32,799 bases of DNA from an uncultured Aquimarina sp. (GTDB lineage: Bacteria > Bacteroidota > Bacteroidia > Flavobacteriales > Flavobacteriaceae): NCBI GenBank assembly GCA_937951135.1, contig CALFCI010000039.1, positions 1-32,799 on the forward strand, written 5' to 3'. A program made the translations under genes and the position numbers. Shown one piece after another: positions 25,709 to 32,799 of this stretch. Under the pieces are notes generated by a model that ran no database searches, was not told the DNA's origin, and saw nothing but the letters and a program-made list of their open reading frames with translations. Positions within the stretch are counted from its first letter, which is position 1. The number at the start of each line of letters is the position of its first letter.

Positions 25709-26548
25709 ATGAAGAGAATATTAGTACCCACAGACTTTTCTAATCACGCTAACCATGCACTTCACGTCGCAGCACAACTAGCAAAACACTATAATGCAGA
25801 GTTATTTTTACATCATATTCTAGAACTCCCAATGCACCTAATAGATCCTATGATGAATACCAGTACTAAAGAAAGTCTTCCTGAGACTCTTGTATTTATG
25901 AAAGCGGCGCATGAACGTTTTGAAAAATTTAAAAATCAAGACTTTTTAAAAGGAATTACGGTAAACGAATCTATTGGCGACAATGATTTAAGCGTACACC
26001 AAGGCATTATTAACGCTTGTAAAGACAATCTTACCGATATGATTATCATGGGATCCCATGGCTCATCTGGGCTAGAAGAATTCCTAGTAGGATCAAACAC
26101 CGAGAAAGTAGTACGAAACTCTGATGTACCTGTATTAGTTATCAAAAAGGAACACCTTACATTTGAAGTTAACAACTTTATTTACGCCACTAACTTTGAT
26201 ACCGAAGACAAACCTAATATTGCTAAAGCTTATGAATTTGCTCAAGACATTGGCGCGAACTTACATTTATTATGGGTTAACACCCCTGGAGGCTTTAAAA
26301 CTACCCGAGACACAGAGCAAAAAATACAACAACGCATTTCAAATTTAGAACTTGGAAATACGATTACTACAATTTACAATGATGTCTCTGTTGAAAAAGG
26401 AATTCTAAACTATGCCAAAAGTATTAATGCCGGATTAATTGGAATTGGCACACATGGCAGAAAAGGGATTTCACATTTTATCAATGGAAGCCTTAGTGAG
26501 GATATTGTAAACCATGCTAACATACCGGTATTGACATTAAAGATCTAA
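25709..26548 (+). CDS. Universal stress protein with two UspA domains
   Basis: Cytoplasmic nucleotide-binding stress protein, 279 residues. Two Usp domains are arranged in tandem (about 1-147 and 153-279). The first opens MKRILVPTDFSNHANHAL. Both keep the ATP-binding pattern G-2x-G-9x-G-S: G115/G118/G128/S129 in the first and G247/G250/G260/S261 in the second. This contrasts with many tandem Usp proteins that have lost one site. It is monocistronic, divergent from rimP and convergent with tRNA-Phe. No TAnnTTTG box is visible upstream, so control may involve a different sigma factor; this is inferred. Confidence 0.93.
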   Translation: MKRILVPTDFSNHANHALHVAAQLAKHYNAELFLHHILELPMHLIDPMMNTSTKESLPETLVFMKAAHERFEKFKNQDFLKGITVNESIGDNDLSVHQGIINACKDNLTDMIIMGSHGSSGLEEFLVGSNTEKVVRNSDVPVLVIKKEHLTFEVNNFIYATNFDTEDKPNIAKAYEFAQDIGANLHLLWVNTPGGFKTTRDTEQKIQQRISNLELGNTITTIYNDVSVEKGILNYAKSINAGLIGIGTHGRKGISHFINGSLSEDIVNHANIPVLTLKI

Positions 26549-26619
26549 TACCAATAAACATTTAACAAAAGCTTATTACAAAAAGCAACCCAATCTTTGT
26601 ATCAAAAAAGATAATAACA

Positions 26620-26650
26620 AAAAAGCCCGAACATATTTGCTCGGGCTTTG
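26620..26650 (-). terminator. Terminator of tRNA-Phe
   Basis: On the minus strand agcccgagca/tgttcgggct forms a 10-bp stem with one G-U pair and loop aata, followed by a six-U run. It starts about 6 nt past the tRNA 3' end. There is no U-run on the plus strand, so it serves the tRNA rather than the stress-protein gene. Confidence 0.85.
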
Positions 26651-26654
26651 AAGG

Positions 26655-26727
26655 TGGTGCCTCCAGGAATCGAACCAGGGACACAAGGATTTTCAGTCCT
26701 TTGCTCTACCAACTGAGCTAAGGCACC
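26655..26727 (-). tRNA. tRNA-Phe (GAA)
   Basis: The 73-nt cloverleaf has acceptor ggtgcct/aggcacc, D arm gctcagttggtagagc, anticodon stem aagga/tcctt with loop ctgaaaa (anticodon GAA), and T loop ttcgatt. Discriminator base A is followed by CCT, so the CCA end is not encoded. The T stem reads cctgg/cctgg, leaving a U-U mismatch at the middle pair (51:63). Confidence 0.97.
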
Positions 26728-26776
26728 TCAATTAAAAACTTACTTTTCAATTGTTATGTTGATCTGCAAGCGGGTG

Positions 26777-26806
26777 CAAATATAGAATGCTTTTTTTAAT
26801 ACACAA
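26777..26806 (-). promoter_or_regulatory. Promoter of tRNA-Phe
   Basis: Minus strand TTG (26804-26806), 19 nt, TATATTTG (26777-26784) followed by CACC: a full -33/-7 pair about 50 nt before the tRNA 5' end. Confidence 0.75.
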
Positions 26807-26832
26807 AAGAAAAAATTAAAAAAATCGTTTTG

Positions 26833-26840
26833 TATTTTTG
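26833..26840 (+). promoter_or_regulatory. Candidate -7 element for the coaX operon
   Basis: TATTTTTG fits TAnnTTTG and lies 19 nt before the coaX ATG, implying a very short leader. No TTG at -33. It is divergent from the tRNA-Phe promoter, with only about 30 bp between them. Confidence 0.5.
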
Positions 26841-26859
26841 ACAACTTAGAAAAAAGAAA

Positions 26860-27594
26860 ATGAATCTTGTTATTGATGCTGGGAATAGTTTTATAAAGTT
26901 TGGAATCTTTGAAGGGACGCAATTACTTCATTCCAAACGTATTCTGTCAAAAGATTTTACCGAAACATTAATAAGTATTCGCCACACAAACCCTCAATTA
27001 GAAGCTGTAATTATTTCTTCTGTAGGCACATTGTCTAAAAATGCAGTAACACAACTTCAAAAAACCTTTCCTACGGCACTATTCTTAGATAACACTACTA
27101 AAATGCCATTTACAAACTGCTATACCTCCCCCACTACACTAGGTGTTGATCGCTTAGCACTAGTAGCCGCAGCAGCACAATGCTTCCCGAAGCAAAACAC
27201 ACTTGTTATTGACGCAGGCACATGCATCACTTATGATTTCAAAAACAACAAAGAAGAATACCTTGGTGGCGCTATTGCTCCAGGATTACAAATGAGATAT
27301 CAAAGTTTACATGATTTCACTGCTAATTTACCTTTACTTACTTCCAAATTTCCTCAAAACGATATTGGAACAAATACAAATGAATCAATTCATGTTGGAG
27401 TTTCTACTGGTTTAATTCATGAAATTAAAGGTGTAATTCGACAATATTGCAACACTTATGATGATTTAACAGTTATTTTAACCGGTGGAGACGCACATTT
27501 TTTGTCTAAACGATTAAAAAATGGCATATTTGCCACCTCTAATTTTTTGTTAGAGGGTCTAAATTATATTTTAGCTTTTAATACTACTCAATGA
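26860..27594 (+). CDS. coaX: Type III pantothenate kinase
   Basis: Phosphorylates pantothenate, the first step of coenzyme A synthesis. The 244-residue cytoplasmic enzyme has the ASKHA-fold marks: phosphate-1 motif DAGNSFIKFG (6-15), the substrate-site motif GVDR (95-98), and D118 in VIDAGTCITYD, the catalytic and second phosphate motif. The length is normal for type III enzymes, which need a monovalent cation and are not feedback-inhibited by CoA. The stop overlaps the next gene by 4 bp (ATGA), indicating translational coupling. Confidence 0.97.
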   Translation: MNLVIDAGNSFIKFGIFEGTQLLHSKRILSKDFTETLISIRHTNPQLEAVIISSVGTLSKNAVTQLQKTFPTALFLDNTTKMPFTNCYTSPTTLGVDRLALVAAAAQCFPKQNTLVIDAGTCITYDFKNNKEEYLGGAIAPGLQMRYQSLHDFTANLPLLTSKFPQNDIGTNTNESIHVGVSTGLIHEIKGVIRQYCNTYDDLTVILTGGDAHFLSKRLKNGIFATSNFLLEGLNYILAFNTTQ

Positions 27595-28838
27595 TAAAAA
27601 AGATTTTAATAGTTTGCTTAGGCTTATTATCTTGTATTGGTTATGCACAAGACAACACCGCCTCTCCATATTCGTTTTACGGAATTGGAATTCAAAAATT
27701 CAAAGGTACTGTCGCAAACAGATCGATGGGGGGATTGAGTATTGTTTCAGACAGTATTCATGTGAATTTACAAAATCCTGCAGCCTATGGTGATTTATTA
27801 ATTACCACTTACGCTCTAGGGGGCTCTTATAGCACTATCGAATTAGAAAACAAAACTACATCTTCCTACACCGATATAGCGGCTTTGGATTATTTAGCTA
27901 TTGGAATTCCTGCTGGAAAATTTGGCTTTGGAATAGGGCTCATTCCATATCAAGCCGTAGGATATGATTTCAGCAACACCTTAAGCAATGGAGATCAGAT
28001 ACGCACTAGTGGCTCTGGAGGATTAAATAAAGTATATCTAACTACGGGTTTCAAAATCAATAAAAATTTCAATATTGGTATAGACTTGAACTATAATTTT
28101 GGAAAAATAGAAGACAAAGCGCTTTCATTACGATCTGGGCTACAACTAAATACACGAGAAATTAATACGACTAGATTATCTGGATTTGGACTATCGCTAG
28201 GAATCAACTATAAAGGCATGCTTACCGAAAAACTCAATATCTCTGCGTCAATAGTATCAAGTCCTTCTTTTATTCTAAACTCAGAAAACACTAGAGAGCT
28301 AGCAAGCGTCACTATTAACACTTCTGATGAAGAAATAGTAGCTGAACGAATCGATATCGATATCCCAAATACAGAAATTGATCGCCCTTCAGTCCTAAAA
28401 ATAGGAAGTGGTATTGGTGAATCAAAAAAGTGGTTTGCGGGTGTAGAATACACCTATACTGATTTTAATGACTTCATAAGTCGCAATGTTTCCACTTCAC
28501 AAAACATTGAATACAAAAATGGCTCAACACTGAGCGTTGGAGGGTATTACATTCCTAAATTCAATTCATTAACGAACTATTTTAATCGCATAGTATACCG
28601 TGCTGGATTTCGTTATGAAGAAACAGGTTTACACATTAACAATGAATCTATCGATGAGTTTGGCATGTCTTTTGGAGTAGGCTTACCACTAAACACATTG
28701 TTTTCAAATGTTAATATTGGTATAGAATACGGACAACGTGGCACTACAGACATTAGTTTGGTCAAAGAAAAGTTTTACAATTTTTCATTGAGTCTATCAT
28801 TAAACGACAAATGGTTTAGAAAAATAAAATATAATTAA
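27591..28838 (+). CDS. Outer-membrane beta-barrel protein (FadL/PorV-like)
   Basis: The 415-residue precursor has signal peptide MIKKILIVCLGLLSCIGYAQ. It is followed by PYSFYGIGIQKFKGTVANRSMGGLSIV, cut short here as the family-typical start. The rest alternates amphipathic beta strands and turns and ends in an aromatic-rich C-terminus (NFSLSLSLNDKWFRKIKYN). The architecture resembles the OmpP1/FadL and PorV families, 14-strand barrels used for hydrophobic uptake or, for PorV, type IX secretion. I cannot choose between them. The gene commonly lies between coaX and lptC in Flavobacteriaceae. It overlaps coaX by 4 bp and precedes the TPR gene by 20 bp. Confidence 0.82.
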   Translation: MIKKILIVCLGLLSCIGYAQDNTASPYSFYGIGIQKFKGTVANRSMGGLSIVSDSIHVNLQNPAAYGDLLITTYALGGSYSTIELENKTTSSYTDIAALDYLAIGIPAGKFGFGIGLIPYQAVGYDFSNTLSNGDQIRTSGSGGLNKVYLTTGFKINKNFNIGIDLNYNFGKIEDKALSLRSGLQLNTREINTTRLSGFGLSLGINYKGMLTEKLNISASIVSSPSFILNSENTRELASVTINTSDEEIVAERIDIDIPNTEIDRPSVLKIGSGIGESKKWFAGVEYTYTDFNDFISRNVSTSQNIEYKNGSTLSVGGYYIPKFNSLTNYFNRIVYRAGFRYEETGLHINNESIDEFGMSFGVGLPLNTLFSNVNIGIEYGQRGTTDISLVKEKFYNFSLSLSLNDKWFRKIKYN

Positions 28839-28858
28839 CTACATTTAACACACCTACT

Positions 28859-30235
28859 ATGATGAATATAAAAATCTTGTTCACGATAGCCACAGGATTG
28901 GGATTAGCATTAAGCAGTACTGCTACTAATGCGCAAACCTCTGACTGTGCGAATAAAGCATCTATCGCCTATGAAAATTCAAAAGTAAAAAATTATGCTG
29001 CTGCGGAACCACAATTATTAGCAGTACGAAAAGAATGTCCAAAATATAGCCTTGCCACTTATCAGTTTAGCGAAAAGCTATATAAGCATAAATTAAAAAA
29101 TGCTACTGGTAATAAAACCGCAATTGCTAATGAGTATATTACTTTATTAAAAGAGCGATACCAGTATTTCCCACACAAAACAAAAATTGGTGATTTACAC
29201 TCTGATATTGGTCAAATCATGTATAATAACAAGATTGGCACTACTGAAAGCCAATTCGCAGAATTTGACAAGGCCTATACTGAGGACAAAGCAAATTTTA
29301 AAGGTGCTAAAAAACTATATATCTATTTTACATTAACAGTAGAATTACAAGCTGCAGGTAAAAAAGAACTTCAAGATGTTTTTGACTTGTATGATGAAGT
29401 TACTGAAAAGCTAGAAGCTGAAGAAAGCGCACAAGCGAAAACGATTGATGAACTCTCTGCTAAAATGGAAGCAGGTACAATACTTACGAGCAAAGAAAAG
29501 AAAAAATTAAAACGAGCGGAGACTAACATTGTTGCTTACAGTAAAGTAAAAGGCGGTGTAAACCAAAAACTAGGAGTACTTGCTGATTGTGATAATTTGA
29601 TCCCATTATACAAAGGACAGTTTGAAGGAAAAAAAGCAGACACGCAATGGTTGCGCGGTGCTGCAGGAAGAATGTCAGCTAAAGAATGTACTGAAGATCC
29701 TTTATTCTTCAGCTTAGTTGAGGCTTTGCACAAAGCAGAACCTTCACCTAAAACAGCATATTACCTTGGTCTTTTAGCACTAAAGGATAAGAAAACTACT
29801 GAGGCTTTAAAATACTTTAATCAGTCGGCCGAACTTGAAACTAAAGCTAGTGATAAAGCTAAAGTATACTTTAAGATTGGTGAAGTAATGCGTAAGAAAG
29901 GAAGCAATGGAAAAGCAAAAAAATACTACAAAAAAGCATTGGGTCAAAAACCATCTATGGGAGTGGCTTACTTAAGAATTGCTTCTATGATTGCTAGTAG
30001 TGCAAATAGCTGTGGTACAGATGTATTTAGCAAAAGAGCGGTATATTGGTTAGCTGCAAACTATGCGGATAAAGCAGGAAAAGTAGATCCTAGTTTACGA
30101 TCTAATGCCAAAAAAACGTCAGCTAATTATAGAGCTAAAGCTCCATCTAAAACTGATATTTTTAACCATCCTAATATAAAATCTGTCGCTATTGGGTGTT
30201 GGATTGGAGAAACCGTTAGAGTACCAAAATTGTAA
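28859..30235 (+). CDS. Exported tetratricopeptide-repeat protein
   Basis: The 458-residue precursor has signal peptide MMNIKILFTIATGLGLALSS...TNAQ; the second Met (28862) is an equally good start. Helical throughout; clear TPR units lie near residues 300-385 (KTAYYLGLLALKDKKTTEAL, then AKVYFKIGEVMRKKGSNG). A charged coiled-coil-like stretch occupies about 180-225. TPR domains mediate protein assembly; partners are unknown. Its place between an outer-membrane barrel gene and lptC suggests a periplasmic or outer-membrane assembly role. The stop codon overlaps the lptC start by 1 bp (TAATG). Confidence 0.87.
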   Translation: MMNIKILFTIATGLGLALSSTATNAQTSDCANKASIAYENSKVKNYAAAEPQLLAVRKECPKYSLATYQFSEKLYKHKLKNATGNKTAIANEYITLLKERYQYFPHKTKIGDLHSDIGQIMYNNKIGTTESQFAEFDKAYTEDKANFKGAKKLYIYFTLTVELQAAGKKELQDVFDLYDEVTEKLEAEESAQAKTIDELSAKMEAGTILTSKEKKKLKRAETNIVAYSKVKGGVNQKLGVLADCDNLIPLYKGQFEGKKADTQWLRGAAGRMSAKECTEDPLFFSLVEALHKAEPSPKTAYYLGLLALKDKKTTEALKYFNQSAELETKASDKAKVYFKIGEVMRKKGSNGKAKKYYKKALGQKPSMGVAYLRIASMIASSANSCGTDVFSKRAVYWLAANYADKAGKVDPSLRSNAKKTSANYRAKAPSKTDIFNHPNIKSVAIGCWIGETVRVPKL

Positions 30236-30792
30236 TGGCTCAAATACGATATAGCATAGTAATAAACGTTGTCATGATAGCAATCATGGCAACGTTTTTT
30301 TCTTGTCAATCAAAGCACAAGAACACACAACAATTGCCCAGTGTAGAAAACGCACCTATAGGTGAAGCCTATGATGTGATCCTAAAATACACCGAAAACG
30401 GAAAAACAATAGCAGTCTTAAAAGCGCCTTTAATCTTAGATTATACACATCTCGATTTTGGATACAATGAATTTCCAGAAGGTGTGATCTTAGATGTAAT
30501 TGACAAAGAAGATAACGTAAGTGTGATTATCGCAGATTATGCAATCTCCTATGACAAAACACGGTTAATTGACATGATAGGACATGTAGATATCAAAACC
30601 GCAGATAGCACACATCTTAAAGCAAAACAGTTATATTGGGACCAAAATATAAATTGGATTTTTACCGATCAACCCTATCAATCCAAATTAAGCAATGGCG
30701 CTATAAACAACGGGGATGGCTTTGATGCTAATCAAGATTTCACTACCTTGAATTCTAGAACCAACATTGGCGTCCAAATATTAGACAATTAA
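30235..30792 (+). CDS. lptC: LPS export ABC transporter periplasmic protein LptC (lipoprotein form)
   Basis: Bridges the inner-membrane LptB2FG transporter to LptA in lipopolysaccharide export. It has 185 residues. A hydrophobic N-terminus ends at C24 (TFFSC), indicating a lipoprotein rather than the single-helix anchor of E. coli LptC. The beta-jellyroll contains PEGVILDVIDKEDNVSVI, YAISYDKTRLIDMIGHV and the LKAKQLYWDQNINWIFTD segment typical of LptC in this phylum. It is coupled to the TPR gene through TAATG. lptA and lptB are not in the window. Confidence 0.9.
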   Translation: MAQIRYSIVINVVMIAIMATFFSCQSKHKNTQQLPSVENAPIGEAYDVILKYTENGKTIAVLKAPLILDYTHLDFGYNEFPEGVILDVIDKEDNVSVIIADYAISYDKTRLIDMIGHVDIKTADSTHLKAKQLYWDQNINWIFTDQPYQSKLSNGAINNGDGFDANQDFTTLNSRTNIGVQILDN

Positions 30793-30875
30793 GATCTTAA
30801 GAAAAGGACAGCCAACACTCCCTGTAACAGCGCTTTAAAACAGATCACATTTACCCATAAAATAAGAAAAGACAA

Positions 30876-31067
30876 ATGAAAATATTTAAATACATAGAAT
30901 ACATATACCTTATTGCCGCTTGTTTTTTCCTTTTCGAAGCGTATTCAGAGTGGGGTAATGAAGGGTATCGAAGTTTTCTATATCTCTTTTTTGTTGTAGC
31001 CGCTATTTTTATGTTTTTCTTCAAACGAAATTTTCGAAAACGATTTGAAGCCAATAACAAAAAGTAA
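30876..31067 (+). CDS. Small two-helix membrane protein
   Basis: A 63-residue protein with two hydrophobic helices (about 7-22 and 33-49) and a strongly basic C-terminus (KRNFRKRFEANNKK), predicted with both termini in the cytoplasm. It lies 83 bp after lptC and 3 bp before the CNNM gene. The tight spacing supports it being real. Similar small proteins occur at this site in other Flavobacteriaceae, as far as I recall. Function unknown; it may be an accessory of the downstream transporter. Confidence 0.75.
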   Translation: MKIFKYIEYIYLIAACFFLFEAYSEWGNEGYRSFLYLFFVVAAIFMFFFKRNFRKRFEANNKK

Positions 31068-31070
31068 ATA

Positions 31071-32339
31071 ATGGAGTTACAAATTATTGTTATTGCGATT
31101 TCTCTTATCCTTTCAGCTTTCTTCTCAGGAATGGAAATTGCTTATATTTCTTCCAATAAAATCCATATTGAAATTGAGAAAAAACAAGGAGATTTTCTTG
31201 CCAACATCTTAAAACGACTTACCGAAAAGCCTTCCAAATTTATCGCTTCTATGCTAGTTGGCAATAACATTGCCCTAGTAGTATATGGTGTGTATATGGG
31301 AGCACTATTAGTCGATATTCTTACTGGATATTATCCCAACATGGCCAATAGTGTTAGTCTTATTGCGCAAACCATAATCTCTACAATAGTCATTTTATTG
31401 ACTGCCGAATTTTTACCTAAAGTATTTTTTCAGATCTATGCGAATACAATGATTAAAATATTTTCATTACCTGCCTATATCTTTTATTTATTATTCTCTC
31501 CCATTTCTTTTTTTGTAATTTGGGTGTCTGACTTTGTGTTAAAAAAGTTTTTTAAAACCGATGGAGACGAAGTACAACTAGCGTTTAGTAAAATCGAGCT
31601 GGGCAATTATATTACGGAACAAATGGAAACCGTAGAAGCAGATGATGAGATTGATACCGAAATACAAATCTTTCAAAATGCCTTAGAATTCTCTGACGTA
31701 AAAGCTAGAGAGGTTATGATTCCTAGAACTGAAATTGTAGCTGTTGAAAAATCAGAATCTATAGCAACACTTAGCACATTATTTATCGATACTGGACTCT
31801 CTAAAGTTTTAATTTACAATAGTACTATTGATGATATTATTGGATATGTACATTCTTTTGAACTATTCAAAAAACCCAAATCCATTCGCACATTGTTAAT
31901 CCCGGTTGTTTTTGTACCAGAAACTATGCTTGCTAAAGATGTATTGAATCTCTTAACAAAAAAACGAAAAAGCATTGCTATAGTTATCGATGAGTATGGC
32001 GGCACTAGTGGTATTATTACCGTAGAAGATGTTATTGAAGAACTCTTTGGTGAAATTCAAGATGAGCATGATTCTGTAGATCTTATTGAAGAACAGTTAT
32101 CTGAATCAAAATATCGACTCTCGGCCAGAACTGAAGTAGATCACATTAACGAAACCTACAAACTAACCCTTCCTGAAAGCGAACACTACGAAACATTAGG
32201 TGGAATGATCGTAAATCACACAGAAACCCTCCCAAATCAAAATGATGTCGTTATTATCGAAAACTTTGTGATTACGATTGTAGAAACATCAAACACAAAA
32301 ATTGAAGTCATCGAGATAGAGGTCTTATCAGAAAACTAA
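31071..32339 (+). CDS. CNNM/CorC-family membrane protein ("hemolysin" family)
   Basis: A 422-residue protein with three domains. The CNNM (DUF21) membrane domain (about 1-190) begins with ILSAFFSGMEIAYISSNK and contains TAEFLPKVFF. A CBS pair (about 205-330) carries REVMIPRTEIVAVE and DEYGGTSGIITVEDVIEELFG. The CorC_HlyC domain occupies about 340-422. Characterised members export Mg2+; the old "hemolysin" label rests on weak evidence. GldE, a gliding-motility protein, belongs to the same family, but gldD is not adjacent, so I do not assign it. The 3-bp gap after the small membrane protein implies co-transcription. Confidence 0.93.
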   Translation: MELQIIVIAISLILSAFFSGMEIAYISSNKIHIEIEKKQGDFLANILKRLTEKPSKFIASMLVGNNIALVVYGVYMGALLVDILTGYYPNMANSVSLIAQTIISTIVILLTAEFLPKVFFQIYANTMIKIFSLPAYIFYLLFSPISFFVIWVSDFVLKKFFKTDGDEVQLAFSKIELGNYITEQMETVEADDEIDTEIQIFQNALEFSDVKAREVMIPRTEIVAVEKSESIATLSTLFIDTGLSKVLIYNSTIDDIIGYVHSFELFKKPKSIRTLLIPVVFVPETMLAKDVLNLLTKKRKSIAIVIDEYGGTSGIITVEDVIEELFGEIQDEHDSVDLIEEQLSESKYRLSARTEVDHINETYKLTLPESEHYETLGGMIVNHTETLPNQNDVVIIENFVITIVETSNTKIEVIEIEVLSEN

Positions 32340-32799
32340 AGCAACTGACACTAAATCCTAATATCCGCCTTGCCGATATATGGACATGAAACCAAGCATG
32401 AACCTATTTGCATCAACCACGCGAAGAGTACTCTAAAAAAACGGATAGGCCTAAAAGTTAAATTCAACTCTTAAACAAACTCAAACTTTTGATGCTATAG
32501 TATTAACCTGAGTTCGACATAAGCTCAAATAGTTAAAAAGTCGTCATCCCGATGCTTCGGGAGAGTGTTTTTTCGTAATGTAATGAAGAAAAAATGTATC
32601 GAGATTCGCTTTTTTGTAGTAAAAATCACTATTCTCGATACAATTCTCCTTCGTCGAACCACTCCTTTAGATTTGTTTAGATATAATTAGTAATTTAAAA
32701 ACGGAAAAGATACACTATCCAATCACTCCGAGTTCTAAGCTCATAGTTCGATTCAGATCTTTTCCGTTTATGATAAAACTCAAATTAGAAATTCGGGAT
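32340..32799. other. Gene-poor right end with dispersed inverted repeats
   Basis: No coding frame is supported. It contains a hairpin tcccga/tcggga (32547-32562), an inverted pair tgtatcgaga/tctcgataca (32595-32604 and 32633-32642), and an inverted pair aaacggaaaagat/atcttttccgttt (32699-32711 and 32757-32769). The composite resembles dispersed intergenic repeats seen in flavobacterial genomes. No clear terminator for the CNNM gene is visible. Confidence 0.6.

Noticed and set aside
31071-32339. Assignment of the CNNM-family gene as gliding-motility gldE
   Set aside because: The family is shared, but gldD is not adjacent and no GldE-specific feature can be seen.
1-32799. CRISPR array, prophage, toxin-antitoxin or restriction system
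   Set aside because: No spaced direct repeats of CRISPR type and no related genes in any reading frame examined.

Overview
This is a low-GC chromosomal window from a member of the Bacteroidota, almost certainly a marine-type Flavobacteriaceae. The evidence is the alternative complex III gene order, the rimP-nusA-infB and coaX-to-lptC neighbourhoods, the scarcity of Shine-Dalgarno sites, and several TAnnTTTG promoter elements (the Bacteroidota -7 box). I see no phage, integrase, CRISPR array or intact insertion sequence.

Left end (1-2750, minus strand): a cytochrome P450 cut by the window edge, then ruvB. Short repeats surround ruvB: a 41-42 bp tandem duplication of its own 3' end carrying a hairpin, heptamer repeats on both sides, and a perfect 15-bp hairpin upstream.

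Respiratory block (2695-14785, minus strand): one long operon actA-actB-actC-actD-actE-actF-coxB-coxA, ending in a strong terminator. It encodes quinol:cytochrome c oxidoreductase (alternative complex III) and subunits II and I of an aa3-type cytochrome oxidase. Electrons should pass from quinol through the ActB Fe-S clusters and the ActA/ActE c-hemes to CuA of CoxB, and then to heme a, heme a3 and CuB of CoxA. These complexes form a supercomplex in Flavobacterium johnsoniae. Oxidase subunits III and IV are not in the window.

Middle (14866-20700): a small SPOR-domain protein on the plus strand, a gene-poor stretch, then four tightly packed minus-strand genes for exported proteins I cannot assign to a known pathway. 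Upstream of these is about 850 bp of very AT-rich DNA with several palindromes and a three-copy 19-bp repeat that looks like a decayed non-autonomous element.

Translation/transcription block (20707-25579, minus strand): rimP-nusA-infB. Its promoter is followed by a short leader containing a terminator-like hairpin, suggesting attenuation.

Right end (25709-32799): a two-domain universal stress protein (plus), tRNA-Phe (minus, with its own promoter and terminator), then a plus-strand run coaX - outer-membrane protein - TPR protein - lptC - small membrane protein - CNNM/CorC-type transporter. The last 460 bp hold only dispersed inverted repeats. The best candidates for undescribed biology are the four-gene exported-protein operon, the rimP leader hairpin, the helix-hairpin-helix domain fused to ActC, and the 20.3-20.6 kb repeat cluster.
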